NCBI GenBank assembly: GCA_019925095.2 | Contig: CM034388.1 | Coordinates: 30,386,934 to 30,450,933 of the forward strand | From: Dendrolimus kikuchii | Lineage: Eukaryota; Arthropoda; Insecta; Lepidoptera; Lasiocampidae | Direction: 5' to 3' | DNA length: 64,000 nucleotides | Shown: one piece after another, positions 41,580 through 52,529 of the stretch | Layout: each line of letters starts with the position of its first letter | Numbering within the stretch: position 1 is the first letter of the stretch | Translations under genes and position numbers: made by a program | Notes under the pieces: model-generated | Told to the model about the DNA's origin: nothing | The model's database searches: none | Seen by the model: only the letters and a program-made list of their open reading frames with translations

Positions 41580-42350
41580 TAGCAGTGCCCGCGACGTCGT
41601 CCGCGTGGAATTTGCTTTCAAAACCCTCCGAATTCGAAACATTCTTCATTGGTGCTCCGCTCCTATTGGTCTTAGCGTGATGATATATAGCCTATAGCCT
41701 TCCACGATAAATGGGCTATCCAACACTGAAAAAAAAATTCAAATCAGACCAGTAGTTCCTGAGATTAGCGCGTTCAATCAAACAATATTAGTATATTTGG
41801 CTACAACACTAATACTTAAATTTTAAATATCGCGATATCTTTTGAATGAAAAGTCCGAATTGAATAATTCAAAAAGTTCTAGAAACGTGATGAATTCGTC
41901 TTGAATGTGGAGTAATTTATTTTGATAACGATTAATACCAAGGTACAAAATAAAGAGTTTTTGAAGCGACGGCATTTTAATTATTTAAAAAAAATAAAAG
42001 AAAACAGTTATTGTGAGATAACTACAATAGTTAGACATATGGTTACCCTATATTTTTTGTAAACAATTATATGTTCTGCAAAGTGGTAGTACATTGTTTT
42101 GTTCTATAATCAATAGTTTTCGCAGCGCACGCCGTGCAAGGATTTTTTCGGGTCATTTTTTTACACCTTGGGTTACATTATTGGACTTTTAGTAAGGATC
42201 CCTAATTTTTTGAAAATATAATATAGCCTATAGCCTTCCTCGGTAAATGTACTATGCAACACTGAAAGAATTTTTTAAATCGGACCAGCGGTTCCTGAGA
42301 TTAGCGCGTTTAAACAAACAAACTCTTAAGCTTTATAATATTAGTATAGA
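41580..42350 (-). mobile_element. Hel-A/Hel-D composite Helitron, second copy
   Basis: Same Hel-A plus Hel-D order and the same internal junction (CAATATTAGTATATTTGGCT) as at 32467. 5' end TCTATACTAATATTATAAAG at 42350 with T outside. The 3' CTAG is mutated (AATAGCAGTGCC). Confidence 0.8.
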
Positions 42351-42459
42351 TAAGAAACAAAAAAAATAAAAGTGTGTGGGTTTCCCCATATCGGGGTAGC
42401 ACTAGCTACTAACTACCTTTAGGCAGAACTAAAAGTGCTAATGCCATAATATAATTTAT

Positions 42460-42773
42460 ATTAATAATATGTTAGGAGCTTGAGGAGGAGTCATTCTTTC
42501 ATCATGCATTCTTTCCACATGCCCGAACCACCGGAGCATTCCTTTCCTTACCTTCACCCCGACACTCTCTTTCAGACCAACTCTCTTTCTTACTTCGGTA
42601 ATGTTAGGAGCCTTAAGAACAGACGAGCGTGCATGACAAGAGTTATGAATGTCAAAGAAGCAAGTGAGGTGTGTAAGAATAAGCCTAAATGGCGCTCTGT
42701 TGTTCGTGCCTACCCCGCAAGGGAACTGGCGTGAAGTTATGTATGTATGTATGTATGTATGTATTAATAATAT
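42460..42773 (+). mobile_element. RTE-1 insertion with 5' inversion (twin-priming-like)
   Basis: ATTAATAATAT at 42460-42470 and 42763-42773. The first part (about 42491-42600) is RTE-1 in reverse orientation; from 42601 the sequence is RTE-1 in sense to a long (ATGT)n tail. The segments are non-overlapping and the 100 or so bases between them in the parent are missing. Confidence 0.92.
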
Positions 42774-43148
42774 AGTTTATTTTAAAGTTTATATTTATTG
42801 TAGTTTTATTAATAAATCCTAAATAAGGAGAGAAAATAAAATAAACCTTAAAATCACTCTCATCTTTTTACTATCTGGGCCCAAGAATATATTTCCCATG
42901 CAATTCATCATTTTAATTTATAATCAGGGAGAAAATATTCAAATCAAATACTAACGAAAACATTGACTCTCAAACAACGTTGTCTGAACGCCCAGAGTTA
43001 ATACAAAGTCAGAACTAACTGAAAGTTAAGTCGTGAGTCAACTTTGGTGACTCGGAACTGACTGGAGCGGAGCCCAATGGGAAATCCAAACAGTAACACA
43101 GCTTGTTTTAAACTCAACATACGACTTTGGCTCCATTTGAAAATATAT
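42774..43148. other. Unassigned sequence
   Basis: AT-rich at first, then an unassigned segment (42955-43140). No gene or repeat recognised. Confidence 0.35.
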
Positions 43149-43149
43149 T

Positions 43150-43367
43150 ATCCGTACAGGAACGGAGAAAGAATAAAGAAGTCTAAAGTAGGCCGCCATA
43201 ACAACCTTGTGTTGTGTTCCGGCATTAGTGCCCAGGTTCCAGTCTCCTTTAAGAGAGCAGCAGCGCATTTGTAGCACCTTTGGTGTTGCAAATGTCCATA
43301 GGCGATGGTAACCGCTTTCCATCAAGCGGGCCGTCTGCCTGTCTGCTGAACTCCTGCAATAAAAAAA
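43150..43367 (+). mobile_element. S1 SINE-like repeat, copy 15 (internal deletion)
   Basis: Head TCCGTACAGGAACGGAG jumps after AGAATA to TCTAAAGTAGGCCGCC, deleting about 100 bases, then continues normally to the tail. Confidence 0.9.
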
Positions 43368-43521
43368 TATAGCATACATTATATCAGTCCCTTCTGAGGG
43401 ACATCTCAGTATGTGGTGGAGCAGCAAAAACCATATTTCTCAAATGGGAGCCCAAAGGGCTGTTCTAAAAGTCATGCTAAAAAGCCTTTTAGATACCCAA
43501 CAATTTTTGGCAGAATGTGAG

Positions 43522-44029
43522 GTGCTTAGTGTACATACATACATACATAACTTCACGCCAGTTCCCTTGCGGGGTAGGCACGAACGACAGAGCGCCTTTT
43601 AGGCTTATTCTTACACACCTCACTTGGTTCTTTGACATTCATAACTCTTGCCATGCACGCTCGTCTGTTCTTAAGGCTCCTGACATCACCTTCTGCTAGT
43701 ACACGATCAATTTGATCATGGAAGGTGTGTCGTGGCCTTCCACGACTTCTGCATCCATCCACTTTTGCATTGTATATCTGTTTAGTCATTCTTTCATCAT
43801 GCATTCTTTCCACATGCCCGAACCACCGGAGCATTCCTTTCCTTACCTTCACCCCGACACTCTCTTTCTTACTTCGGTATTAGGAACGCGGTCCGCGAGC
43901 GTCACTCCGCAGATTTTGCGCAGTGCTCGCATCTCGACCGCGTTTACTCTACTTTCATGCTCTCTCTTCCATACCCAACTCTCGCTTCCATACGTGAGCG
44001 TAGGTACCAGACTACTAGTGCTTAGTGTA
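43522..44029 (-). mobile_element. RTE-1 insertion with 12-bp TSD
   Basis: GTGCTTAGTGTA at 43522-43533 and 44018-44029 encloses 484 bases on the minus strand, from (CATA)n to VPTLTYGSESW. A deletion removes the RVGLKE codons (TCTCTTTCTTACTTCGG) and shifts the frame. About seven filler bases (ACTACTA) precede the right TSD. Confidence 0.92.
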
Positions 44030-44275
44030 GTTAACCAATAGTAAGACAAATGAACAGTCGGTAAGAAATAGGAACCGGGCCTGAGACATTTTGAAAAATG
44101 ACAAAAGTATATCAGTTGATTTGACTTTCCGCTCCTCTATTTTCAAAATTGTAGAAGTTAGAAGAAGAAGTCACACAGAATGTGGTAATGCTTGATAATA
44201 ACTCTATTGAAATGTATTCGATAGAAGTTGTTACGGGGATAAACACACAGTGATGTGCCAATAGATTTATGTAAT

Positions 44276-44660
44276 CACGTCTAGACCAGCCGGTTCGACG
44301 GCGGTGACAGCTGAATCACTGAAGCGGCGCAAATATGCAACCCTCAGTGAGAGTTATATGTTTGTGCCGTTTGCTGTCGAGATGCTTGGACCGTGGGGTC
44401 CTGAGGCCATGAGCCTATATCAAAATTTATAAAAACGACTCATTGACTCTTCAGGTGATCAGAGGGCTGGTGTTTACCTCGGCCAAGGGATCAGTATGGC
44501 GATCCAGCGAGGAAACGTAGCCAGCCTTCTGGGCACCTTACCATAGAAGATGGTGATCTAGGCTCAGTATTCTACTTATAGTCTTGAGGGACTATGAGTA
44601 GAATACAATACAAATAAATTAAGTTTTCTTACATTATATTCGATTATATCTAATTTTATA
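44276..44660 (+). mobile_element. RLE-1 LINE 3' end, second copy
   Basis: Encodes LSESYMFVPFAVEMLGPWG and, in shifted frame, DQRAGVYLGQGISMAIQRG, then the 3' UTR ATTCTACTTATAGTC...AATACAATACAAATAAATT. Starts about 115 bases later than the copy at 9393. Confidence 0.72.
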
Positions 44661-44712
44661 ATTGTTTTGTGTATAAATAACTATATGGTTATGTATTTAT
44701 TCTAATTTTAAA

Positions 44713-45015
44713 GTGACAAAGTATTTTATTGTTGGTTTTATTTAAATGTATTTATTTGATTTACTAATTAAATATTACACAAGTAGAATTAGTTTAACAA
44801 AACTGGGTCGTTTTGCTCTTACGCCAAAAGGAAGGTTTGCACTAAAATCAGCCTTGTGTCGGATATAATTCCGGCACAGCAATATGCTGAGTGCGAACCT
44901 TGTTCGCTGAAAATGCTGCGTACAAAATCTCAAAGTATGCTCTGTGTATAATAATATACAAGGAATGTAATTACGTCTCTATATCTTCGTATAAAGTTAT
45001 TCTTTCTTTATTAGA
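44713..45015 (+). repeat. U1 repeat, copy 5, lacking the inner block
   Basis: AACAAAGTATTTTATTGTTG is joined within 75 bases to GGGTCGTTTTGCTCTTACGC; copy 1 has about 590 extra bases between these. Ends AAGTTATTCTTTCTTT. Confidence 0.65.
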
Positions 45016-45042
45016 AGAAGTAAGATTATCATAACTATAATT

Positions 45043-45545
45043 ATAGATAGATAGATAACAGTTTATTGCTCACCAAAATAAACCAATACAAAAACAAAAT
45101 GCATAATTACAATACTTCTTGGCAAAACAACAGGCGGCTTATAATTATTATTAAATACTTACACTAATTTATAAATTTAATACATATATAAAAAATATAA
45201 TTGTAATTTATATACGTATATACAAAATAATTTAAATAAATATATTTGTTAACATTATATTTGACAAGCATTTTACATATTACAATAGATAAATAAGTAA
45301 ATGTGTAATATATTAGACATATTTATTTAGAGACAGATAGTACTGTCTAAGTGAGTTCCGAAATGTAGGTAATGTTTTGGCCTCTCTGACAGTAAGAGGC
45401 AACCCATTCCAGAGTTTGACAGCTTGAATTATATTACACCTTCTACATTTAACTCCTGTAGATGTAAATTTGTTTAAATATAAAACACTACGTGGGTGTA
45501 CTGCTGTAGATATAAATTTAATGAAACCCAATAACTTCGACCTTA
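45043..45545 (-). mobile_element. CRJ-2 LINE C-terminus and 3' UTR
   Basis: The minus-strand frame 45313-45531 ends IIQAVKLWNGLPLTVREAKT...FRNSLRQYYLSLNKYV, a CR1/Jockey-like ORF2 end. The 3' UTR continues to TGAGCAATAAACTGTTATCT and (CTAT)n at 45043, with a deletion near 45135-45150 relative to 14283 plus 18462 combined. Confidence 0.82.
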
Positions 45546-45698
45546 AAATTTATATAGGTTCAAATTAAACAAAAATACAATTTGGAAAGGTTCTCGGTCA
45601 TTATATTTTCATTTCAGTAGTTAATTAATATCGATAAGAAATATTAAACTGTACTAAATCAATTTATGGCTTCATTTTATGAATAATTCAATTGTACA

Positions 45699-46258
45699 TA
45701 CATACATAACTTCACGCCAGTTCCCTTGCGGGGTAGGCACGTGGTCTTCCACGATTTCTGCATCCATCCACTTTTGTATTGTATATCTGTTTAGTCATTC
45801 TTTCATCGTGCATTCTTTTCACATGCCCGAACCACCGGAGCATTGCTTTCCTTACCTTCACCCCGACACTCTCTTTCAGACCAACTCTCTTTCTTACTTC
45901 GGTATTACGAACGCGGTCCGCGAGCGTCACTCCGCAGATTTTGCGCAGTGCTCGCATCTCGACCGCGTTTACTCTACTTTCATGCTCTCTCTTCCATACC
46001 CAACTCTCGCTTCCATATGTGAGCGTAGGTACCATTGTGTATGGCGAGCTGGGCCTTCTGGCTGAGATTCTTAACGCCTAGAAGTTTACCTAACACTCCA
46101 TTCACATTATTCCCCAAATTCACTCTTCTTTCTATATCAGCGGTGTACCTTCCATCCCTGCTAAAAGCACATCCAAGATATACAAACTCCCTCACTTGCT
46201 CCAGCATAACATCATCGACCATTATCCTTGCATTCGTTCTGGTTTCTTCTCTTTCACC
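45699..46258 (-). mobile_element. RTE-1 copy with internal deletion
   Basis: Extends to the codons for REETRTNARIMVDDVMLEQV, farther 5' than most copies, but jumps from the terminal codons (GGCACG) directly to CGTGGAAGACC, losing about 180 bases at 45741. S1 copy 16 lies at its 5' edge. Confidence 0.88.
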
Positions 46259-46269
46259 ATAACCCGTTT

Positions 46270-46580
46270 TATACGTGCAGGAACGGAGAAAGAATACAAT
46301 TTCCTGCGGCCGGGCGGCCTGTCGTAAGAGGCGACTTAACAACCCACAGCCAGGTGGTAGGGCATTTGCCCGACTGGATGGCTACCACCCCTGGTCTAAA
46401 GTATGTCGCCATAATAATCTTAAGTTGTGTTCCGGCATTAGTGACCAGGTTCCAGTCTCCCTTAAGAGAGCAGCAGCGCATTTGTAGCAACTTTGGTGTT
46501 GCAAATGTCCATAGGCGATGGTAACCGCTTTCCATCAAGTGGGCCGTCTGCCTGTCTGTTGATCTCCTGCAAACAAAAAA
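46270..46580 (+). mobile_element. S1 SINE-like repeat, copy 16
   Basis: Full length, TACGTGCAGGAACGGAG to CTGCAAACAAAAAAAAAA, between RTE-1 and a Hel-A 3' end. It is one of the copies nearest the apparent consensus. Confidence 0.92.
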
Positions 46581-46589
46581 AAAATCGGG

Positions 46590-46637
46590 GGTTTTGAAAA
46601 CAAATTCCACGCGAACGACGTCGCGGGCACAGATAGT
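46590..46637 (+). mobile_element. Hel-A 3' terminus remnant
   Basis: AAATTCCACGCGAACGACGT then CGCGGGCACAG and ATAG|T: the hairpin and a mutated CTAG. The rest of the Helitron is gone. Confidence 0.6.
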
Positions 46638-47187
46638 ATATATACTATATATAAAATTTAAATATAAATAATAATGAATTGGCGAGTAATAAATAAAAAA
46701 GACAGTATTGGTCAGTTTGCACTCCAGAAACATAAAGTTACATAGACGGGCTTCGCCGACAATGTTGCTACGATAAACCCTGTAATCAAAGTAAAGCTCC
46801 CCAGTTATAAATTTCCAGCAGCAATATCTTCTGGCGCATGAACAGTACTCAACCAAACTGTTTCCACGCGATAAAATATCCAAACGAAGTACTGTACTTA
46901 ATACAAAAGTCAGCTTTACTCGGCTTAAAGAGCCACATGGTTTTGTTTAAAATACTGCGAAATTCAGATAATCATTTCTGTTATATAGGCCGCCTGTTTT
47001 ACTCGCATTAACCAGCGCAAGTTTATTCGCGTTGTACTGACGACTACGTATTTATGAGTGGATTGCAACAGCGGGCGCAGAAAATGCGATCCCAGCGACG
47101 CCATTTTCTGTATATTCGTCTATCCCACGAAAATTACAGTACTTATCGGGATAAAAAGTATCCTAAGGTTGATGAAGTGTTGATTGT
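46638..47187. other. Unassigned sequence
   Basis: No coding frame or repeat recognised, apart from the 15-mer GCGACGCCATTTTCT at 47095-47109 also found at 36071. Confidence 0.35.
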
Positions 47188-47449
47188 TATACGTGCAGGA
47201 ACTGTCGTAAGAGGCGACTAAACAACCCACAGCCAGGTGGTAGGGTATTTGCTCGACTGGATGGCGACCACCCCTGGTCTAAAGTATGTCGCCATAACAA
47301 CCTGAGTTGTGTTCCGGCATTAGTGACCAAGTTCCAGTCTCGTTTAAGAGAGCAGCAGCGCATTTGTAGCACCTTTGGTGTTGCAAATGTCCATAGGCGA
47401 TGGTAATCGCTTTCCGTCAAGTGGGCTGCTGAACTCCTGTAATAAAAAA
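47188..47449 (+). mobile_element. S1 SINE-like repeat, copy 17 (two deletions)
   Basis: The head TACGTGCAGGAAC is joined to TGTCGTAAGAGGCGAC, and near the tail GTGGGC is joined to TGCTGAACTCC. Otherwise ordinary. Confidence 0.9.
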
Positions 47450-47659
47450 TAATAAATAAAATATATAATATAAACTTGCTCTTTGTTGAGTTTCATTGGA
47501 ATCCGTTCAGTAGTTTTCATGTGATGCTCTAACAGATAGAGAAGCAAAACTTCTAAGTTTTAATTTCGGAATCTGCTGTCCAAATTAGCCACACTCTGAG
47601 TTTTTCTGTTTTTTAAATTCAGTGTAAAAACTAGACCCGTCTACATTTGTATTCCAGAT

Positions 47660-47835
47660 TCAGTAAGATAACATCCGACTGCTGGGTTCAGACCTTCTCG
47701 TTTGTACGGGTAAGGATATGGCCGTTACGCTTGTCCAAAGCGATTTCACACGTCGTTTCTTGATGTGCAGGTTTCATCACGATGTTTTTATTTCACCGTC
47801 GATATGTGACAATATCATACGCGCAAAAGTCACAA
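47660..47835 (-). repeat. U9 repeat (lepidopteran interspersed sequence)
   Basis: On the minus strand, AACATCGTGATGAAACCTGC and the following TGAACCCAGCAGTCGG region resemble an interspersed sequence I associate with lepidopteran genomes. No second copy in the window, so the call rests on memory of the motif. Confidence 0.35.
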
Positions 47836-47981
47836 AGCTTTAAAGTAGTAGATGCTTCCTGGACAGGATATTAACCCACGTCATTTGAATCGCAATTGTG
47901 TTAGTCGCTAAGTTGCCACGACTACTTATAAAGCGGTAACAACAAAATATACCGGTATCTTTTTTCGAAAATACCGGTTTT

Positions 47982-48010
47982 ATCCGTGCAGGAACGGAGG
48001 AAGAATACAA
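47982..48010 (+). mobile_element. S1 head fragment
   Basis: TATCCGTGCAGGAACGGAGG followed by AAGAATACAA only. A 28-base 5' head without the rest, the opposite of the usual truncation. Confidence 0.6.
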
Positions 48011-48299
48011 ACACCTACTCTCCGCGCCCCGCATACCGCCGACGCCCAAGCTAGCACAATTAGCAGCTAGGCGCCGGACTGTTCACGGGATATAGGAGCA
48101 ACCTTGGAGGCAAAATTGGTTCATTCTTCATATTAATTCTTCATACACAATTCACATTGACGACTTACCACTCTCTCTCTCGACTCTCTCGCACAATTTG
48201 TAATTACGCACTTCTACATGTATATTTCTAATTTAATAATAATAATCATACAGTCCATTATATCGAGTGTCATAGCGAAAGGTCATGTCACGAGCCGTC

Positions 48300-48363
48300 T
48301 GTTCCTACGAGTGCTCCTGACATCACCTTCTGCTAGTCACACGATCAAGTGAGGTGTGTAAGC
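48300..48363. mobile_element. RTE-1 inverted-junction scrap
   Basis: CTCCTGACATCACCTTCTGC (antisense RTE-1) up to ACACGATCAA is followed at once by sense GTGAGGTGTGTAAG. A second, decayed example of an orientation switch inside RTE-1. Confidence 0.6.
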
Positions 48364-48835
48364 AGTACACGTGTGAGCCCGTACGTTTGTCCCGTACAAA
48401 ATACATTTGTACTGAAACGGCTCAAAATTTGAAATGTAGCACTTCAAAATTTTTGCCGCGCTACTGCTCAAAAGTAAGAGGTAGGACGGAACGAGGCTTA
48501 TGCTACAACATTACAATAACGCTTCTACGGATATTGACATGAAAGAGAGGGGCAACATGACAATGTCATAATATGACTGTTAGTAAAACGAGGTGACCGA
48601 GGCACATCCGATTCTTAACGAACATTTCTGAACTAGTTTTGAACGGGACAAATGAGGGAATGACGCTCGGCGCCTCACCGGCCTCATCGCTTCAAATGTA
48701 CCGCCGCGGTACAAACCGTACAAATGTCCTCGCCTCATTTGAAGTGGTACATTGCACTGGTTCAGTACAAAATGTCATGTTACTCTTATAAACTCATTTT
48801 AAAATCATGTACTGAAATTCTTAAATTATCTGTAA
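48364..48835. other. Unassigned sequence
   Basis: GTACAAA motifs recur in both orientations (48395-48415, 48710-48785), hinting at a degraded inverted-repeat element, but arms could not be aligned. Confidence 0.3.
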
Positions 48836-49605
48836 TTATTGCGTAAGACTTACATAAGAATTTTTAAATATGGCAAAAGATTTAGCTTTTCTGACATCAG
48901 TGGACAAAGAGTTCCAAAGTAAGACAGCCTGCACGGCGAAGGAGTTAAAATAAAATGTTGAAGAGTGTGCAGGTGCCATTAACAGGAGATTATTAGTGGA
49001 GCGCAAATTGAGTGTATGTGATGTATGAAGGAAGTTGGAATATTCCTTAAGATAAGGAGGGGTATAAGGTATAAACAGTATACGATATAGTAAGTTGAGA
49101 AGATGAGCATTCCGGCGAAGTGAGATAGGCAACCACTCGAGCTTTTTGCGATATTAAACCGATTTAAACCAAATATGAAGCTTATGCAAACATTTTGAAG
49201 ATGCTCGAGCTTAATAAGTTGCTCTTGAGTGAGATTGAGATAGCAAGCATCAGCATAGTCGAGGATGGGTAGAATTGATTGAGCAAGCGAAATCCTAGTG
49301 GCAGTCGGAAGGAAAATTTTCAGTCTCCTAAGCGATGCATAGGATGCAAAAATCTTGCGGCTTAATTCAGTAATGTGGGGTCGCCAACACAATTCCTTGT
49401 CCATTATCACGCCAAGATTCTTGACTTGATCACTGATAGGAATAGGCGTATCATGAAAGATCACATCGGGAAGCTGTGAGAAATCTATTTTAGCAATGGC
49501 TCGCGAGCTACCAATGATGATGGCCTGAGTTTTATTGGGATTGACTCTAAGTCCATGGGAGGTATGTATGTGATTGAACTCCTAAATCGCTAAATAAGCA
49601 AAATA
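48836..49605 (-). mobile_element. CRJ-1 LINE reverse transcriptase C-terminal part
   Basis: Minus-strand frames give HGLRVNPNKTQAIIIGSS (after the RT active site), VKNLGVIMDKELCWRPHITE, PILDYADACYLNLT, then after a frameshift near 49135 LRRNAHLLNLLYRILF and FAVQAVLLWNSLSTDVRKAK to a stop at about 48836. This order is that of CR1/Jockey-like ORF2. 5'-truncated and frameshifted. Confidence 0.85.
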
Positions 49606-49701
49606 GTGAATAGGATACCTGCTACATAGTCTAAACTAAGAAAACAAACTGGTTCTTGTAGCATTATATATAAAATAAGTTAATATTTACTTTATATATA
49701 A

Positions 49702-49828
49702 CTAGCGGCCCCGGCAGACGTTGTCCTGCTCTGAAAAAATAAAAATCTAGGACCCGATCCTAGCGCGACCTACCGGTTCCAATTGTAAACTTAAACCATC
49801 CAGGGACCCACTCAAACACACAAAATCA
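49702..49828 (-). mobile_element. Hel-B Helitron 3' half joined to RTE-1
   Basis: A|CTAGCGGCCCCGGCAGACGT with hairpin GGCAGACGTTGTCCTGCT. The body stops at CTCAAACACACAAAATC, where RTE-1 antisense begins. Confidence 0.7.
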
Positions 49829-49999
49829 ACAGAGTGCCATTCAGGCTTATTCTTACACACCTCACTTGCCTCTTTGACATTCATTACTCTTATCATGCAA
49901 GCTCGTCTGTTCTTAAGGCTCCTGACATCACCTTCTGCTAGTACACGATCAATTTGATCATGGAAGGTGTGCCGTGGCCTTCCACGACTTCTACATCCA

Positions 50000-50000
<1 letters not shown>
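49829..50000 (-). mobile_element. RTE-1 fragment lacking its 3' end
   Basis: AACAGAGTGCCATTCAGGCT to CTTCTACATCCATC. The stop codon and (ATGT)n tail are missing on the left, and a long (TA)n tract begins on the right. Confidence 0.85.

Positions 50001-50064
<64 letters not shown>
50001..50064. repeat. (TA)n microsatellite
   Basis: About 32 uninterrupted TA dinucleotides between an RTE-1 fragment and U5. The 116-residue isoleucine/tyrosine-rich frame across it is an artefact. Confidence 0.95.
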
Positions 50065-50065
<1 letters not shown>

Positions 50066-50067
<2 letters not shown>

Positions 50068-50445
50068 TGTGCTACAATAGAGTTAATAGTCCATAGAGAA
50101 GATGGTTGGCAAGTACTACCTGTTTGGGATCCTATCATTAAAAAACCAAACCCAGCAAAAACCAACTGCCAGACCTCAAAACACTGTGAGCTCTTTCTGC
50201 GTGCACCGGAACACAAAGCAACTTGCTTGATAAATTCATTTTATTTTTTACTCCCACCCATTTCAATATTATATAAAATTATTAAAGCTAGGCATGTTTG
50301 CTGAAAAGTTTCTTGCGCCGCTTCTTCTCCGCAAGCCACAACATGTTGCGAAGCGGTGGTAAATTAGATTAGGCTCACATAGAGTAAATAATAACTATAA
50401 ACAAAATTAAAACTAAATAATTAAAATGAACAAGTTGGCGGTAGG
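50066..50445 (+). repeat. U5 repeat, copy 2
   Basis: GAGAAGATGGTTGGCAAGTA through TTGCGCCGCTTCTTCTCC and ATGTTGCGAAGCGGTGG to AACAAAATTAAAACTAAAT. Longer than the 13237 copy in its first half. Confidence 0.65.
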
Positions 50446-50580
50446 CTAAATAAAATTTTAACAATACTTATTGGCACTTGACATCTTTGTTTTCCGTGAT
50501 CACGGCTACTGAAAAGTGACCGAAACTTCGGAATAATAAAAATCAAATAAATTACCGCGCTTAAAACCGTTAAAAGGTAG
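50446..50580 (+). repeat. U6 repeat, third copy, contiguous with U5
   Basis: GTGATCACGGCTACTGAAAA then CGAAACTTCGGAATAATAAA and CGCGCTTAAAACCGTT. That U6 follows U5 here suggests both may be parts of one larger element. Confidence 0.6.
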
Positions 50581-50816
50581 TTTTCACGCGATATACATAT
50601 GTGGGCAAAATTTCAGCTCAATCGGAAACCGGGAAGTTGGCCAAATTTAACTTGCAAGATTCCACCCGAACTTACATACTTACTTACATACATACATAGG
50701 TACATCCATTGCAAGTTAAATAAAAGCTTGTAATTAAAAATTGGCTTATATGTGTGACCTTCAAAAAGTGTTCTCCAGTGGAACTTATTTTGAATAAAAA
50801 CTTTTGAATTTTTCAA
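50581..50816 (+). repeat. U7 second copy followed by a LINE 3' tail
   Basis: CACGCGATATACATATGTGG, AAAATTTCAGCTCAATCGGA and a (TACAT)n stretch match U7. From 50756, AAAGTGTTCTCCAGTGGAAC and AATAAAAACTTTTGAATTT match the LINE tail inverted at 16915. Confidence 0.6.
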
Positions 50817-51093
50817 TAACTACAGGTGTAAATAAGATAGTGAAAATACATATAAGACTATTATAACATACATAGGTACATAAACAATAAATAAAGAACT
50901 TACAACCAACCCTACGAATCCCACCTTAGCATAACATAGTGAACCTATCCAATAAGCAACCCAAATACCAGCTAAACCTAACCAATTTCCGAATCCTTAC
51001 CTTAATGCAGATAAACCTACCCAATCAAATCCAAACATTCCTGCACATTCCCTATCCAAAGCAAATCAACCTAACCTAAGTAGAAATATGCAT

Positions 51094-51210
51094 GAGAAAT
51101 AAGAGTCCATTCATACATACATACATAACTTCACGCCAGTTCCCTTACGGGGTAGGCACGAACAACAGAGCGCCGTTCAGGTAAGAAGAGTAAATAAGAG
51201 AAATAAGAGT
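51094..51210 (-). mobile_element. RTE-1 minimal insertion with 13-bp TSD
   Basis: GAGAAATAAGAGT at 51094-51106 and 51198-51210. Only about 65 bases of RTE-1 (tail, stop, 15 codons) are present; about 18 bases of non-RTE-1 filler (GTAAGAAGAGTAAATA...) lie at the 5' junction. Confidence 0.8.
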
Positions 51211-51352
51211 AGTACTATTATAAGGCTAAATTGTAAATTCTTAAAAGTAATAAATAAAGACAACTGACTGATTCGCCTGGAGTAAAAAAAGAGAGAAATA
51301 AGCTTTTTTAAAAAAGGTTTTTAAATACAAGCTTTTGAGAAAAGCTTGAAAG

Positions 51353-51590
51353 CGGAAAGAATGCATGATGAAAGAATGACTAAACAGATATACAATGCAA
51401 AAGTGGATGGATGCAGAAGTCGTGGAAGGCCACGACACACCTTCCATGATCAAATTGATCGTGTACTAGCAGAAGGTGATGTCAGGAGCCTTAAGAACAG
51501 ACGAGCGTGCATGACAAGAGTAATGAATGTCAAAGAAGCAAGTGAGGTGTGTAAGAATAAGCCTGAATGGCGCTCTGTTATTCGTGCCTA
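51353..51590 (+). mobile_element. RTE-1 fragment, 3' end lost
   Basis: From the ERMHDERMTKQIYNAKVDG codons to TTCGTGCCTAC, where sequence belonging to the 3' side of the RLE-1 copy begins. The missing stop and tail suggest deletion at that junction. Confidence 0.85.
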
Positions 51591-51595
51591 CATAA

Positions 51596-51965
51596 AATCG
51601 AATATATACATAAATTATGAGCTAGTATAATGAAGATATTTATAAATAATCAAATACAATAAAAGAAAACTTAATTGTATTGTATTCTACCCATAGTCCC
51701 TCAAGACTATAAGTAGAATACTGAGCGTGGATCACCGTCTTCTATGGGTGAGGTGCACAGAAGGCTATCCACGTTTCCTCGCTGGATCGCTATACTGATC
51801 CGTTGCCGGAGGTAAGCACCAGCCCTCTGATCACCTGAAGACTCAATGAGTCGTTGCGATAAATTTTGGTAGAGGCTCATGGCCTCAGGACCCCACAGTC
51901 TAAGCTTCTCGACAGCAAACGGCACAAACATATAACACTCACTGAGGTTTGCATATTTGCGCCGC
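51596..51965 (-). mobile_element. RLE-1 LINE 3' end, third copy
   Basis: A 74-residue minus-strand frame reads MFVPFAVEKLRLWGPEAMS, LYQNLSQRLIESSGDQRAGA and QRISIAIQRGNVDSLL. This is the least damaged coding version of this segment. 3' UTR TTCTACTTATAGTCTTGAGG follows. Confidence 0.8.
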
Positions 51966-52270
51966 TTGAGTGATGCAGTTGTTATTGTTTCTTAATATTA
52001 ATTTATTATCTGTAAGTATTGGAACCCTAAAAATGATTAAGAAGGTTGTCCCACTAACACAATATCCATGGCAACATCGATCGTAGACGATGTGAACAAT
52101 CGGCACACCGGGCCGTATCAAGATATAGCTGTCATTCCACTCTGGACATATGTACATGCATTGAAGATGTCCGCATTCACTTTGTTGTACCACTCGTATT
52201 ATTGTATCGGAATTCTTTATAATGTATTCAGGTTCGTTGACCAGATTTCCTTTAAGTCCTATTACTCTTA

Positions 52271-52501
52271 TCTTATACTAATATATAAAGCTGAAGCGTT
52301 TGTTTGTTTGAACGCGCTAATCTCAGGAACTACTGATCTGATTTGAAAAATTCTCTCAGTTTTAAATAGCCCATTTATTGAGGAAGGCTATAGGCTATAT
52401 ACCATAATGTGAAGACCAATAGGAGCGGAGCACCAATGAATAATGGTTCAAAATGGATCTTGAAAACAAATTCCACGCGAACAACGTCGCGGGCACAGAT
52501 G
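52271..52501 (+). mobile_element. Hel-A Helitron, plus-strand copy
   Basis: A|TCTTATACTAATATATAAAG to CGCGAACAACGTCGCGGGCA, then CAGATG|GT in place of CTAG|T. Retains the GGAGCGGAGCACCAATGAA block. Confidence 0.8.
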
Positions 52502-52529
52502 GTTACTTTATAATTGTATGGTTTTAAAG

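Noticed and set aside
49954..50304. 116-residue frame with a long isoleucine/tyrosine run
   Set aside because: Translation of the (TA)n tract joined to RTE-1 and U5 sequence.
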